Assembly (NCBI GenBank): GCA_031265015.1
Contig: JAISDG010000232.1
Span: forward strand, 1-7,500
Reading direction: 5' to 3'
DNA from: Spirochaetaceae bacterium
GTDB taxonomy: Bacteria; Spirochaetota; Spirochaetia; Treponematales; Breznakiellaceae
DNA length: 7,500 nt
The notes under the pieces were generated by a model. The model was given only the letters and a program-made list of their open reading frames with translations. It ran no database searches and had not been told where the DNA came from. Both the position numbers and the translations under genes were made by a program. Every line of letters begins with the position of its first letter. Positions within the stretch are counted from its first letter, which is position 1. Positions 1 to 7,183 of this stretch are shown one piece after another.

Positions 1-513
1 CCGGGCAAGCCTTTGCCGCCTCATTATGATATACAGGGCAAGGCAAAGCGCCAGCACCGCGGCGGAAAATATTATTATCAGCGCCATTCTGCCTGCATTG
101 GAAAAGCCGGACCCTGTTCTCCCGCTCTCATTACGATCATCTTGACGGGACCGTCCGTCCGGCTGCGCCGCGGAAGGAAAATTACCCCCTGCGCCCTGAT
201 TGCTTGTTAATTCCGAAAGCCGGGCCTCTAAATTCGCTATCTGCCTCTGTAAATCCTCTCTTTCGTACCACAAATCCCTTATTTGCCTCTGTAATTTTTC
301 GTTTTCGGACCGCCAATAATTTATTCCCTCTTCCCCGGCCCTCAGTCCGGCCTCAACATCGTTGTCAGGGGCCGGAGTAGAAACAGTCAAACTGGATTGC
401 TCCAAAATCGTTTTATCATCGGGCTCGGCTTCTCCCTCCGTTTCATCGGCGAAACCCTGAAAGGCGGAGGCGATTATCAATAAAAAAATTAATACGATTT
501 TTTTCGTTTTCAT
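1..513 (-). CDS. Exported coiled-coil protein with one transmembrane helix (3' end outside the window)
   Basis: Exactly 171 codons are open from the ATG at 513-511 to the window edge with no stop, so this is the N-terminal part of a longer protein. Residues 1-22 form a signal peptide (M-K-T-K-K, hydrophobic core, then G-F-A before D-E). An acidic, low-complexity stretch follows (about 23-60). A coiled coil at 64-102 has a clear a/d register: I64, W67, N71, L74, I78, L81, R85, L88, I92, L95, L99, L102. A hydrophilic Gly/Ser/Arg/Asp linker (103-142) leads to a transmembrane helix at about 143-164, then R-R-Q-R. This predicts an outward-facing coiled coil with the C-terminus in the cytoplasm. 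The ATG overlaps the upstream TGA as ATGA and has an AAGGGGAG site. Isoleucine codon use is unusual for the window (8 of 13 are ATA). Family not recognised. Confidence 0.83.
   Translation of the reverse strand, partial: MKTKKIVLIFLLIIASAFQGFADETEGEAEPDDKTILEQSSLTVSTPAPDNDVEAGLRAGEEGINYWRSENEKLQRQIRDLWYEREDLQRQIANLEARLSELTSNQGAGGNFPSAAQPDGRSRQDDRNESGRTGSGFSNAGRMALIIIFSAAVLALCLALYIIMRRQRLAR
238..294 (-). repeat. Two near-identical 15-nt units 42 nt apart in the coiled-coil gene
   Basis: The minus strand carries TTACAGAGGCAAATA (294-280) and TTACAGAGGCAGATA (252-238), 14 of 15 bases identical. Both encode L-Q-R-Q-I (residues 74-78 and 88-92). The 42-nt period is 14 residues, exactly two heptads, so the repeat keeps the coiled-coil register. 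Confidence 0.75.
510..513 (-). other. ATGA stop/start overlap between the actin-like and coiled-coil genes
   Basis: On the minus strand the bases 513-510 read ATGA: ATG (513-511) starts the coiled-coil protein and TGA (512-510) ends the 1010-residue protein. This arrangement usually allows terminating ribosomes to reinitiate, tying the output of the two genes together. Confidence 0.9.
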
Positions 514-3500
514 TTTCTCCCCTTGCTATAGAACGCTACGGCGCTGGAATAGGCCATTTTATAGGCGAACAGGGCCATGATAATTTCTTTATCATCCGTT
601 GAGCCCGCCATGGCGAATTCCAGTGATCCGGGATAGAACTCCTTCCACAGGTTTACGTTGTCTATTTCACCGGGCGAATGTTCGTCTGTTTTTTTTATGT
701 TGAACAACCTGCCGGTGTTCACCTTGCTGTCGTTGCTGTCCATGACGGTCCACCGTTTAAGGGCCTGGGCGTTTTTCAGGAACCGTATATAACCCCGCTT
801 TAGTTCCTCATCGGTGGGTACGATATTCGCCGGGCGTTTGTGGTCTTTTTCCTCGTAGTCCTCCGCGTCCCGCCGGGCCTTGTCGCCTGCGCTTTGCAGA
901 TCTGGCTGTATATCGATAAGCAGGCCGGAAGCAAGTTTGTTGCCCTCCTGACTCCTGTTGTAGGTAACGCAGGTCCTGCCAAGGATGGCGTCCCAGTTAA
1001 AGCCGGCTTCTTTCGCCTTGATAAGACTGCTGCCGCCGCCGAAAAGATGAACATCGAAGCTTCCGCCCGCATCGTTCGGCAGGTCCTTGAGCAGCCGTTT
1101 CAGGATGATCACTTCCGTAAGGTAGCAAATGTCAAAGAGGTTTTGCAGCGCCGAGGGGATCTTTTCTTTTTTCAGTTTATCCATGAGGCAGAGAAGATCG
1201 CGCCGCACGTTTTCCGGCATACTGCCGCTTTTTTCATTGCGCAGCCTTTCAATTTCCCCTTCGAGCCGCTTTATGGCCTGTTTGTCATCCTCATTGGCGG
1301 AGCTAAAAACGGAATCGGCCCTGGCCCGTGAAAACTGAAGGTAATCCCAAATGGGCTGTAAAAGGATCTGCCTGCCGGCGAAAAGCACGGAAATATTTTT
1401 TTTAAGCTTAACATCGGAGCTTTCTTTAAAGTCTTTAAGGTACAGCGCGATATCCGTTGAAAAGTCGCCGATATCGACCAGGGCGGTGCCGGAAACCGCC
1501 TGGAAATCGTTGTCATGCCTAAGCCTGTTCGCTATGGCCAGGGATTCCGGAAGGTACATCTTTATATCGATTCGGTCCCGTAATTCCGGCATAAGGTCTT
1601 CGATTTTGTTTTTGGCGGCGATCCAGGCGGTGTTCATGTTGCTGTACCGTTCTTTAAGATAGGAAAGGCGTATATTGATTTTGGAGCATCCCAGATGCAG
1701 AGAACGGTCCACAATCATCGTTAATATACCCTGGGTAAGCAGGTTCATGGCGCTCTGGCTTTTTCCCGCCTTAATATCGGAAATAATGCTCCTGCCGCTT
1801 GCCTCGGAAATGCTTTTGGGGTCCAGAAGTATCAGCTTGCCCGATTTATACAGCAAAAGATCCGCCCTGTTTTCCTTGTCAAACTTGTTGGTGGTAAGGA
1901 CTCCCACCGGGGTCTTGCCCCGCACCTCCCGGTGCTGCCTGTCGGGCTGGAAGAACATGCTGCCGAAGTTCGCGTCCGCGTTGATGTCCCCCGAAGATGT
2001 CAGGGGGATACCAAGAATTTGATCGTTCTCTATGATGACATCGTGATTTTTGTCCTCGCTTACCCCGTCTTTCCGGAACAGGACTACGCTCCGGGAAGAT
2101 CCGATGTCGGCGGCTACGGTCATGGTCCCGCCGGGCAGTTCGGTATGAATAAAAACAGGGCTCCGTTCCCAATCCCCCTGCTCCTGAACAACACGCAGGG
2201 GCAGCGCGCCCAGCCAATCACCATCGTTGACGCGGACCCCCAGCCACTTGGGGATTTCGCCGCAATACACCGAATAGTTGTCCCCGGTTTCCTCAAAATC
2301 AAGGCCGTCGAATTCGATGTCCTTAAGGCCAATCGTTTCCACCGCCCCTCCGGCCAGGGGGGAAGGGTACTCCGCGGCGGGAGCTGTGTTCCGCCGGGCT
2401 ATCCAGCCGGATTTCGGCGCGGGGCCGTACAACGAAAGGGAAGGGAAGCTTTTGATAAACCGTATCTGTTCGCTGGTGTAGGTTTTACGGACCGATATTT
2501 TCAGCTTGTTCACTTCCATGACACAGCGTATCGTTACCGAGATCACCTTTTTAGCCCCAACATTGGGCCGTATAAGGCTTATCGAATCGATGGCAAAAGT
2601 ATCGGTTCCGGAGGATTCGACCGCTTCCCTGGTTAAGGGCGGAAGGAAGGCATAGAAAAGGTCATCGGGCTTTATTATTAACGGGGATATATCATACCCG
2701 AACCGGGCTTTATCGTCCCTGATGGGCGCCAGGGTAATGCGTTCCAGCAGTTTTTCGCCGCCGTGTTCCCTGAGCAGCGGGAAACCGGGAACCCCCGATG
2801 CCAGCGTGTCGATTTTTAGATTCTGGCTGATTGCGCTAAAATCGGAGTCCGAAATATTTTCTTCTTCCCCAAGGATACGTTTTATTTCGGTATACAGGCC
2901 GCACCGCTCAACGATTCTGCCGCACTCGGTAAGCCAAAACATCAGAATCCGTTTATCCTGGGTTTCAAGGCCCCGTAAAATGTTTTTTAAATCTTTTTTT
3001 TCGTCTATCGACAGTTCCGCAAGGGAAAAGCGGTTTTCCGTAACCGGGATGAGTCCGGCTGAGGAAACCAGTCCGATTAGGGTCTGCCCCCGGCGTACGC
3101 AGATTATTTCATTCGTGTTTATCGCCGAATCGCTGCCGTACAGCGCGTCTACCATGCTCCTTAAAAAGTATTTGCGACCGGGATAACTTGTTTCGGTGTT
3201 TAAGGTGTCAACCTTGTAGGTATCAACCGTAACGGTTTCGCCATAAACCGATGAAAGCACGCATTGGATAAACAGAATGGCGCTTTGCTTAAACATTTCC
3301 GACAAAAGAATTTTTTCCTTGTCCTCCTGGATTTTCCAGGAAATGCCTTCCCTAAAACGTTTTACCCGATCCGCCGGGTTGGACCTGGTGTTTTCGGGGG
3401 GCGGGCTGTTGCCCGCTTCCGCGTATTGGCGGGTCATCTCGTAACAGATCCGCATACCGCTGGCGGTATCGGCGCTCAGTTTCCTAATATCCGCCGCGTC

Positions 3501-3542
3501 ATCGTTTTTTGTATCAATGTAAGAGGTAAGCAGCATCGGCAT
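510..3542 (-). CDS. Large protein with a C-terminal actin/HSP70-like ATPase domain
   Basis: 1010 residues with no signal peptide or membrane helix, so probably cytoplasmic. The second half carries the actin/HSP70 ATPase motifs in the expected order: phosphate-1 loop A-D-I-G-S-S-R-S-V-V-L-F (478-489); connect-1-like helix L-P-E-S-L-A-I-A (664-671), resembling the EP-x-AAA helix of HSP70; phosphate-2 loop A-L-V-D-I-G-D-F-S-T-D-I-A-L (687-700); and adenosine loop V-H-L-F-G-G-G-S-S-L (831-840). A charged helical segment (about 753-797) between phosphate-2 and adenosine motifs fits an enlarged subdomain IIB. The first ~470 residues and last ~110 match nothing I recognise. The length and layout recall SrfB-type proteins, but I cannot confirm homology. 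The first ATG is chosen over M3 because AGGAGGA ends 8 nt before it. The gene starts 4 nt after the tubulin-like gene and ends in an ATGA overlap with the next, pointing to coordinated synthesis. Confidence 0.82.
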   Translation of the reverse strand: MPMLLTSYIDTKNDDAADIRKLSADTASGMRICYEMTRQYAEAGNSPPPENTRSNPADRVKRFREGISWKIQEDKEKILLSEMFKQSAILFIQCVLSSVYGETVTVDTYKVDTLNTETSYPGRKYFLRSMVDALYGSDSAINTNEIICVRRGQTLIGLVSSAGLIPVTENRFSLAELSIDEKKDLKNILRGLETQDKRILMFWLTECGRIVERCGLYTEIKRILGEEENISDSDFSAISQNLKIDTLASGVPGFPLLREHGGEKLLERITLAPIRDDKARFGYDISPLIIKPDDLFYAFLPPLTREAVESSGTDTFAIDSISLIRPNVGAKKVISVTIRCVMEVNKLKISVRKTYTSEQIRFIKSFPSLSLYGPAPKSGWIARRNTAPAAEYPSPLAGGAVETIGLKDIEFDGLDFEETGDNYSVYCGEIPKWLGVRVNDGDWLGALPLRVVQEQGDWERSPVFIHTELPGGTMTVAADIGSSRSVVLFRKDGVSEDKNHDVIIENDQILGIPLTSSGDINADANFGSMFFQPDRQHREVRGKTPVGVLTTNKFDKENRADLLLYKSGKLILLDPKSISEASGRSIISDIKAGKSQSAMNLLTQGILTMIVDRSLHLGCSKINIRLSYLKERYSNMNTAWIAAKNKIEDLMPELRDRIDIKMYLPESLAIANRLRHDNDFQAVSGTALVDIGDFSTDIALYLKDFKESSDVKLKKNISVLFAGRQILLQPIWDYLQFSRARADSVFSSANEDDKQAIKRLEGEIERLRNEKSGSMPENVRRDLLCLMDKLKKEKIPSALQNLFDICYLTEVIILKRLLKDLPNDAGGSFDVHLFGGGSSLIKAKEAGFNWDAILGRTCVTYNRSQEGNKLASGLLIDIQPDLQSAGDKARRDAEDYEEKDHKRPANIVPTDEELKRGYIRFLKNAQALKRWTVMDSNDSKVNTGRLFNIKKTDEHSPGEIDNVNLWKEFYPGSLEFAMAGSTDDKEIIMALFAYKMAYSSAVAFYSKGRK
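517..524 (-). promoter_or_regulatory. Ribosome binding site of the coiled-coil gene
   Basis: Minus-strand AAGGGGAG, 3 nt before the ATG at 513. It lies within the last codons of the actin/HSP70-like gene. The spacing is on the short side, but it supports this start, which is needed to give the intact signal peptide. Confidence 0.7.
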
Positions 3543-3546
3543 TGGG

Positions 3547-5022
3547 CTAGTCCTCCTTCCTTGCCGTAAGGGTTGCGTAAATGTCCCGGATCATCAAACG
3601 GAGCAGTCCCTCCATGGTCTGTTCCGAGGCAACGGCGCTCTTGTCCGGCTTAATGTCGGGGAAGAAGTTCATCCAGGTTTCCCGGCAAAGGGGCATTTTG
3701 TTCGTCCACGCCTCCTGTTTAAAGCCAAGAATAAGCGACAGGTCTTCCATGTCTTTAAGGGGGAATAAATCGACAAAGCCCCTGTTGCGTTTGTCCCCCA
3801 GCTTTGTATTGGTCTGGATCTCATTCCAGAACTCAAAATAGGGGACCAGATCCTGCAGCCATTGCTTGAGTAAATCGCGGATTATTTCTATTTTTTCTAT
3901 TTCTTCCCGGGGCTTTTTAATGTAAAGCTTGACGTATTGGTCTTTTTCCAGCTCCTTCTGGGTTTTTGAAAAACTCGGAAGGGCCTGACAGGCCATTATG
4001 CTGATAAGGCGCATAAAGTCCCTGGCCGGTTTTTTCAGTTCGTTGCCAAAGGGGATCTCTCCCCAGTCGATAAGGGCGTTGGGCTTGCTTTTATCGAAGA
4101 CCAGCGAGGTTTGGTAAAAGCCGGGCTCCGGGAAACATTCCAGGCGGAACGCGGCAAGGGCGGCGGCGAGTTCAAGGAGGTGGGATTTCCGCTTGTCGGC
4201 GCCGTTCTTTTCGAATTTGCCGCAAATATCGTCAAATTCCGGAATTGCGGCGTAGTAGACCCACCAGGGGTTGTTGCCTACAAGTTCCGCCAGCTCTTGA
4301 ATTTGGTCCGCTACACGGTAGAAAGAATCCTGGGTGGAACCGATATGGTCCACATTGTTTTGCTGCTGCTGTGAACGCTGGGGTATGGAAAAGTAGGTGC
4401 CCAGTATCACCAGATCTATGCGCAGGTCCGCGAAATGGGATTTGATTTTTCCCGCCAGGGGCACGATAAGGGAGGAACCCATGCCGCCTGTGGCCCCGCC
4501 CAGGATGACCGCCCTGATCCCCGCTTCGCCGTAGGTGTCCACGGCGGCTCGTAATCTTTCATAGAGGACGCTGTTTTCCAGATGCTCCAGGCAGACCAGG
4601 GCGTCCAGACTGCCCCGGGAGGGGTCCCGGTTGTTTCCGTCCCGGATCGATTCGTCCCGTTTTTCCTGTATCCAGCACATGCCCGCCAGTTCCCGCATGG
4701 GGAGATCCCTGCCGATAAGATCCATCACCGTGTAGTCGGCGTTCCGCAGATTCTCCGCCGTGCCCTGAAGGTCCTGGTAGACGGTGCTGTATAAGGCGTA
4801 AGGCGGCAGGGCCTCGAAGGGCAGAAGGGGGGAATAGTTGTGGTAACGCTGATACGCGCCGACACAGGAGGAAAAAATCCCGCCCTTGGAATCCTTGTCC
4901 AGGATAAACATTTCGTAGGGGGCGCCGGTTATGCCGGACTGCTTAAGCAAAGGGTAAAGATTCCCGATGGTGGCGCCGATTTGGGTTCCCGTGCCGCCCA
5001 GACAGATGAATATTGTATACAT
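3547..5022 (-). CDS. Divergent tubulin/FtsZ-like GTP-binding protein
   Basis: 491 residues, somewhat longer than typical FtsZ. It opens directly with a beta strand and glycine loop (M-Y-T-I-F-I-C-L-G-G-T-G-T-Q-I-G, residues 1-16), the place and style of the T1 nucleotide loop. A strand ending F-I-L-D-K-D-S (39-45) could be the T2 region. The key motif is A-V-I-L-G-G-A-T-G-G-M-G-S-S (171-184), a hydrophobic strand plus glycine loop matching the tubulin signature GGGTG[S/A]G (T4 phosphate loop), followed by a helix and a new strand, L-V-I-L-G-T-Y. I find no convincing NxDxxD T7 loop, so GTP hydrolysis in a polymer is uncertain. There is no membrane segment, so it should be cytoplasmic. It looks closest to the 'tubulin-like' family found outside the division cluster, not to FtsZ itself. 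The start is supported by GAGGA 4 nt upstream. The actin/HSP70-like gene begins 4 nt after its stop. Confidence 0.8.
   Translation of the reverse strand: MYTIFICLGGTGTQIGATIGNLYPLLKQSGITGAPYEMFILDKDSKGGIFSSCVGAYQRYHNYSPLLPFEALPPYALYSTVYQDLQGTAENLRNADYTVMDLIGRDLPMRELAGMCWIQEKRDESIRDGNNRDPSRGSLDALVCLEHLENSVLYERLRAAVDTYGEAGIRAVILGGATGGMGSSLIVPLAGKIKSHFADLRIDLVILGTYFSIPQRSQQQQNNVDHIGSTQDSFYRVADQIQELAELVGNNPWWVYYAAIPEFDDICGKFEKNGADKRKSHLLELAAALAAFRLECFPEPGFYQTSLVFDKSKPNALIDWGEIPFGNELKKPARDFMRLISIMACQALPSFSKTQKELEKDQYVKLYIKKPREEIEKIEIIRDLLKQWLQDLVPYFEFWNEIQTNTKLGDKRNRGFVDLFPLKDMEDLSLILGFKQEAWTNKMPLCRETWMNFFPDIKPDKSAVASEQTMEGLLRLMIRDIYATLTARKED
3551..3557 (-). promoter_or_regulatory. Ribosome binding site of the actin/HSP70-like gene
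   Basis: Minus-strand AGGAGGA, 8 nt before the ATG at 3542, inside the last codons of the tubulin-like gene. It is the strongest Shine-Dalgarno match in the window. It favours the first ATG over a second in-frame ATG two codons later. Confidence 0.8.
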
Positions 5023-5026
5023 GGTT

Positions 5027-5031
5027 TCCTC
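5027..5031 (-). promoter_or_regulatory. Ribosome binding site of the tubulin-like gene
   Basis: Minus-strand GAGGA, 4 nt before the ATG at 5022. It sits in the longest non-coding gap of the window (5023-5050, 28 nt), which otherwise shows no promoter-like or hairpin structure. Confidence 0.65.
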
Positions 5032-5050
5032 GCTTTTTCCGCCGCCGCGT

Positions 5051-5491
5051 TCAGGGGCGGGGCTTTAACACGATAAAATCAACGAAATTAATGACTACGA
5101 AGATCCCCAGGATAGCCCCCGCCACATCGATGTAGCTACGCAGAAGGGATTCCACATCGCCATAATCGGAAATCCAGAAAAAGCACAGGAGCAGCAGGAC
5201 CACCGCGGCAATGGCCGACGCGGTTAGTCCCCCGATGATTCGCGGACCCAGCCTGAGAAATTTGGCGTTTACGTCTTCGTTGGCGGTTTTCCGCTGGACA
5301 AGGTAAAAGGTCAGGTATGAAGCCCAGGAAACAAGGGCCGTAAAGAATACGGTGCCGATATAGATCATCACGTCCGGATCGTATTCATCAAGATAAATAA
5401 TACCGGCGATCATCGAAAAAATGGTTATGCCGAGAAAGGCCCCCACGTAGGTTGCCGACGCTATCAGTAGGTTTCTTAGGTGTATTTTCAT
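5051..5491 (-). CDS. Small integral membrane protein with four predicted transmembrane helices
   Basis: 146 residues. Four hydrophobic segments are visible at about 8-33, 41-65, 84-107 and 119-142. The loop between helices 2 and 3 (QRKTANEDVNAKFLR) is rich in Lys and Arg, while the loops after helices 1 and 3 (DEYDPD, SDYGD) are acidic. The positive-inside rule therefore puts both termini and the middle loop in the cytoplasm. The ATG follows the TAA of the lipoprotein gene with no intervening base, and an AGGAGA site lies 6 nt upstream inside the previous gene, so translation is probably coupled. I do not recognise a family and see no catalytic or transport motif. Its position between a lipoprotein and a tubulin-like protein suggests a membrane anchor or scaffold, which is inference. 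Confidence 0.85.
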   Translation of the reverse strand: MKIHLRNLLIASATYVGAFLGITIFSMIAGIIYLDEYDPDVMIYIGTVFFTALVSWASYLTFYLVQRKTANEDVNAKFLRLGPRIIGGLTASAIAAVVLLLLCFFWISDYGDVESLLRSYIDVAGAILGIFVVINFVDFIVLKPRP

Positions 5492-7177
5492 TTATCTTCT
5501 CCTGCCGGTATTTTTTGCAACCGAGGGTATATCGAAAAGCACGACGGGAATTTTAATAAGTTCGTCCTCGCTGTACGCAAGCCCGGAAGCCGAATCGCCT
5601 TTTAACAGGTTATTGACGAAATTACCAAAGTTCCATGTTTTGTCCTGGCTTCTCCCGGTTGTGTCATCGAAGTCGTTGACCCATTCGGGTATTTCAATCC
5701 GCTGTTTAAGCCGCACAGTTACATCGAAGCATACCACCGGTGATTCTAGGGCGCCCCGTTTCATGTCCTTGGGGACCACGTAAACCTGGGCGGTGTTGGA
5801 GCCGGGAATAAGTTCCGGCTGTCCTACATCCAAGTCCCGGGTGAGGAAAGCCTCGTTTTGCCGCCATACCGGCAGCGCCTTAGGCTCCTCAGCCTGCCGT
5901 TCCCGCCGTCTTGTCCTGGGGGCTTCTTCCCCCGGCGGGGGATCGGGCATCGTAAGATAGCGGTAATTTCCAAGCCGGGCCTCCAGTTCCGAGGGGTCAC
6001 AGCCCGGCGGCATATCAAAATCGATGTTTAACTGCCAAAGCCCGTGGCCGTTTCCCGATCCGGCCGTTGTTGTCTTGTACTGAAGAATAAACACCTCAAG
6101 CATCTCATCGATATGGCTAAGATTGGCGGCGCTCTCCGCGTCATCCCTTGCCAAACCGAAATGGTCTACCATCGAAGAGGACCTGTTCTGCAAATTCCAA
6201 ATCCTGCCGGGAAGCCCTTCATGATCGCCGCGCCCGGAACGGACATTCCAAAGGTCCCGCATTATCCGCTTGTTATTCCGCTCGATTCTGGCAAAATCGC
6301 TCCGGACGGCGCTTTGGGGAATACGGGCGTCCGGCAGGGCCAGGGGGGCTATCTTGCCCCGCTGGGTCGTGGTTACCACGTACCACTTGTTTTCGAATTT
6401 GTCCGCCTGATCGGAAAAACGCCTGATAAAAAGGCTTACCGTATCCCTGGGCCCCGAGACGATAACATACAGGGGTTTAAGCCCGCTGTAACGGGTCCCC
6501 GGCATGTCGTTAAAACGTTCGATGCTTGGCTTGTAGTTGACGCCGTTAAACGGGAGTTTTAAGGCTATCACCGCGGCGGCGTAATCGGCGGTCCTTAACT
6601 GCCTTTCCCGGATAAGATCCGCCAGGAGGGTCATGTTAAGGCCCTGCTCCTCAAGATCGCTTATGACGATGGTTAGGTGTTGGGAGTCGATGAGGTCATT
6701 TTTGTAGATCATCGTCAGGGGGCCTTCCCCGTGTTCAAAGGTCCCGCCGTTGGCGTTCTCCTGGACCCAAAAAGAAGCCTGATCGGGATTCAGCCGTTCC
6801 ACCTCGGTCCAGCGGAGGAATCCGCCCGTATCCGGTTTGAGGATCCGGTATCGCGGCACATAGTTAATCCCCGGTGATTTGGTGACCGCCGTGTAAAACT
6901 GGTAGAACTCCGCGGGAGGGTCCAGCCGGTACTGCCTGTTTTGGACATAGCCCCTTTCCGAAAGGGTTTGAGACCAGTAGATGTCCGCCACCGGCGGCGC
7001 GCGCAGGGACCCGGAGGGTTCCTCCCCATGAATGGTCAGAACGCCGGGCGGAATTGGGAACAGGGTTCCAAAGGGTGATTGATTCTCCCGCCCAAAGACG
7101 GAACACCCAGAGATGAGGACGGCGAAGGCCGTTGCCAGGCTTAGCCCTATTGTTAGTTTCCCCCGGGGTGTTTTCAT
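5492..7177 (-). CDS. Predicted lipoprotein with a degenerate vWA-like domain
   Basis: 561 residues. The N-terminus is a lipoprotein signal: basic start (K2, R5, K7), hydrophobic core about 8-23, and lipobox I-S-G-C with Cys25 as the lipidated residue, so the mature protein should be membrane-anchored outside the cytoplasm. Residues about 60-260 resemble a vWA-like Rossmann fold: a strand followed by D65-I-Y-W-S-Q-T-L-S-E-R-G-Y-V where a MIDAS loop (DxSxS) would sit, a hydrophobic strand ending in S-D-L (HLTIVISDL, 167-175), a helix, LPFNG near 208, and a strand KPLYVIVSGP (234-243). The DxSxS pattern is not intact, so metal binding is doubtful. Residues 370-550 look beta-rich after a proline-, arginine- and glutamate-rich linker (412-435). 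The start is fixed by an AGGTGA site 6 nt upstream. The next gene's ATG directly abuts this stop. CDS and lipoprotein calls are firm; the vWA assignment is inference. Confidence 0.85.
   Translation of the reverse strand: MKTPRGKLTIGLSLATAFAVLISGCSVFGRENQSPFGTLFPIPPGVLTIHGEEPSGSLRAPPVADIYWSQTLSERGYVQNRQYRLDPPAEFYQFYTAVTKSPGINYVPRYRILKPDTGGFLRWTEVERLNPDQASFWVQENANGGTFEHGEGPLTMIYKNDLIDSQHLTIVISDLEEQGLNMTLLADLIRERQLRTADYAAAVIALKLPFNGVNYKPSIERFNDMPGTRYSGLKPLYVIVSGPRDTVSLFIRRFSDQADKFENKWYVVTTTQRGKIAPLALPDARIPQSAVRSDFARIERNNKRIMRDLWNVRSGRGDHEGLPGRIWNLQNRSSSMVDHFGLARDDAESAANLSHIDEMLEVFILQYKTTTAGSGNGHGLWQLNIDFDMPPGCDPSELEARLGNYRYLTMPDPPPGEEAPRTRRRERQAEEPKALPVWRQNEAFLTRDLDVGQPELIPGSNTAQVYVVPKDMKRGALESPVVCFDVTVRLKQRIEIPEWVNDFDDTTGRSQDKTWNFGNFVNNLLKGDSASGLAYSEDELIKIPVVLFDIPSVAKNTGRRR
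5498..5503 (-). promoter_or_regulatory. Ribosome binding site of the four-helix membrane protein gene
   Basis: Minus-strand AGGAGA, 6 nt before the ATG at 5491. It is embedded in the final Gly-Arg-Arg-Arg codons of the lipoprotein gene, whose TAA directly abuts the ATG. Confidence 0.75.
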
Positions 7178-7183
7178 GCCCTG

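Noticed and set aside
840..1331. A 163-codon open frame on the plus strand starting with a hydrophobic stretch
   Set aside because: The hydrophobic start looks like a signal sequence, but the frame is antisense to the C-terminal actin-like region, including its adenosine motif, so it is best explained as a shadow.
1932..2636. A 234-codon open frame on the plus strand
   Set aside because: It lies wholly antisense to the actin/HSP70-like gene, has no recognisable motifs or supporting ribosome binding site, and reads as a low-complexity Gly/Pro/Arg mixture typical of a shadow frame in G+C-rich coding DNA.
4360..4374. Short CAG-rich tract encoding a glutamine run in the tubulin-like protein
   Set aside because: It covers only a few codons (S-Q-Q-Q-Q-N-N) and is too short to call a functional or phase-variable repeat.
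510..5022. FtsZ-FtsA division pair
   Set aside because: Gene order is reversed, the actin-like protein is far larger than FtsA, the tubulin signature is divergent with no clear T7 loop, and no cell-wall or division genes flank it.
510..5022. Plasmid or phage segregation system (TubZ or ParM type)
   Set aside because: There is no small DNA-binding adaptor and no array of centromere-like repeats, and the neighbours are a lipoprotein and membrane proteins.
6044..6562. A 172-codon open frame on the plus strand
   Set aside because: It is antisense to the lipoprotein gene, which has a signal peptide, ribosome binding site and operon context; the plus-strand product has no coherent features.
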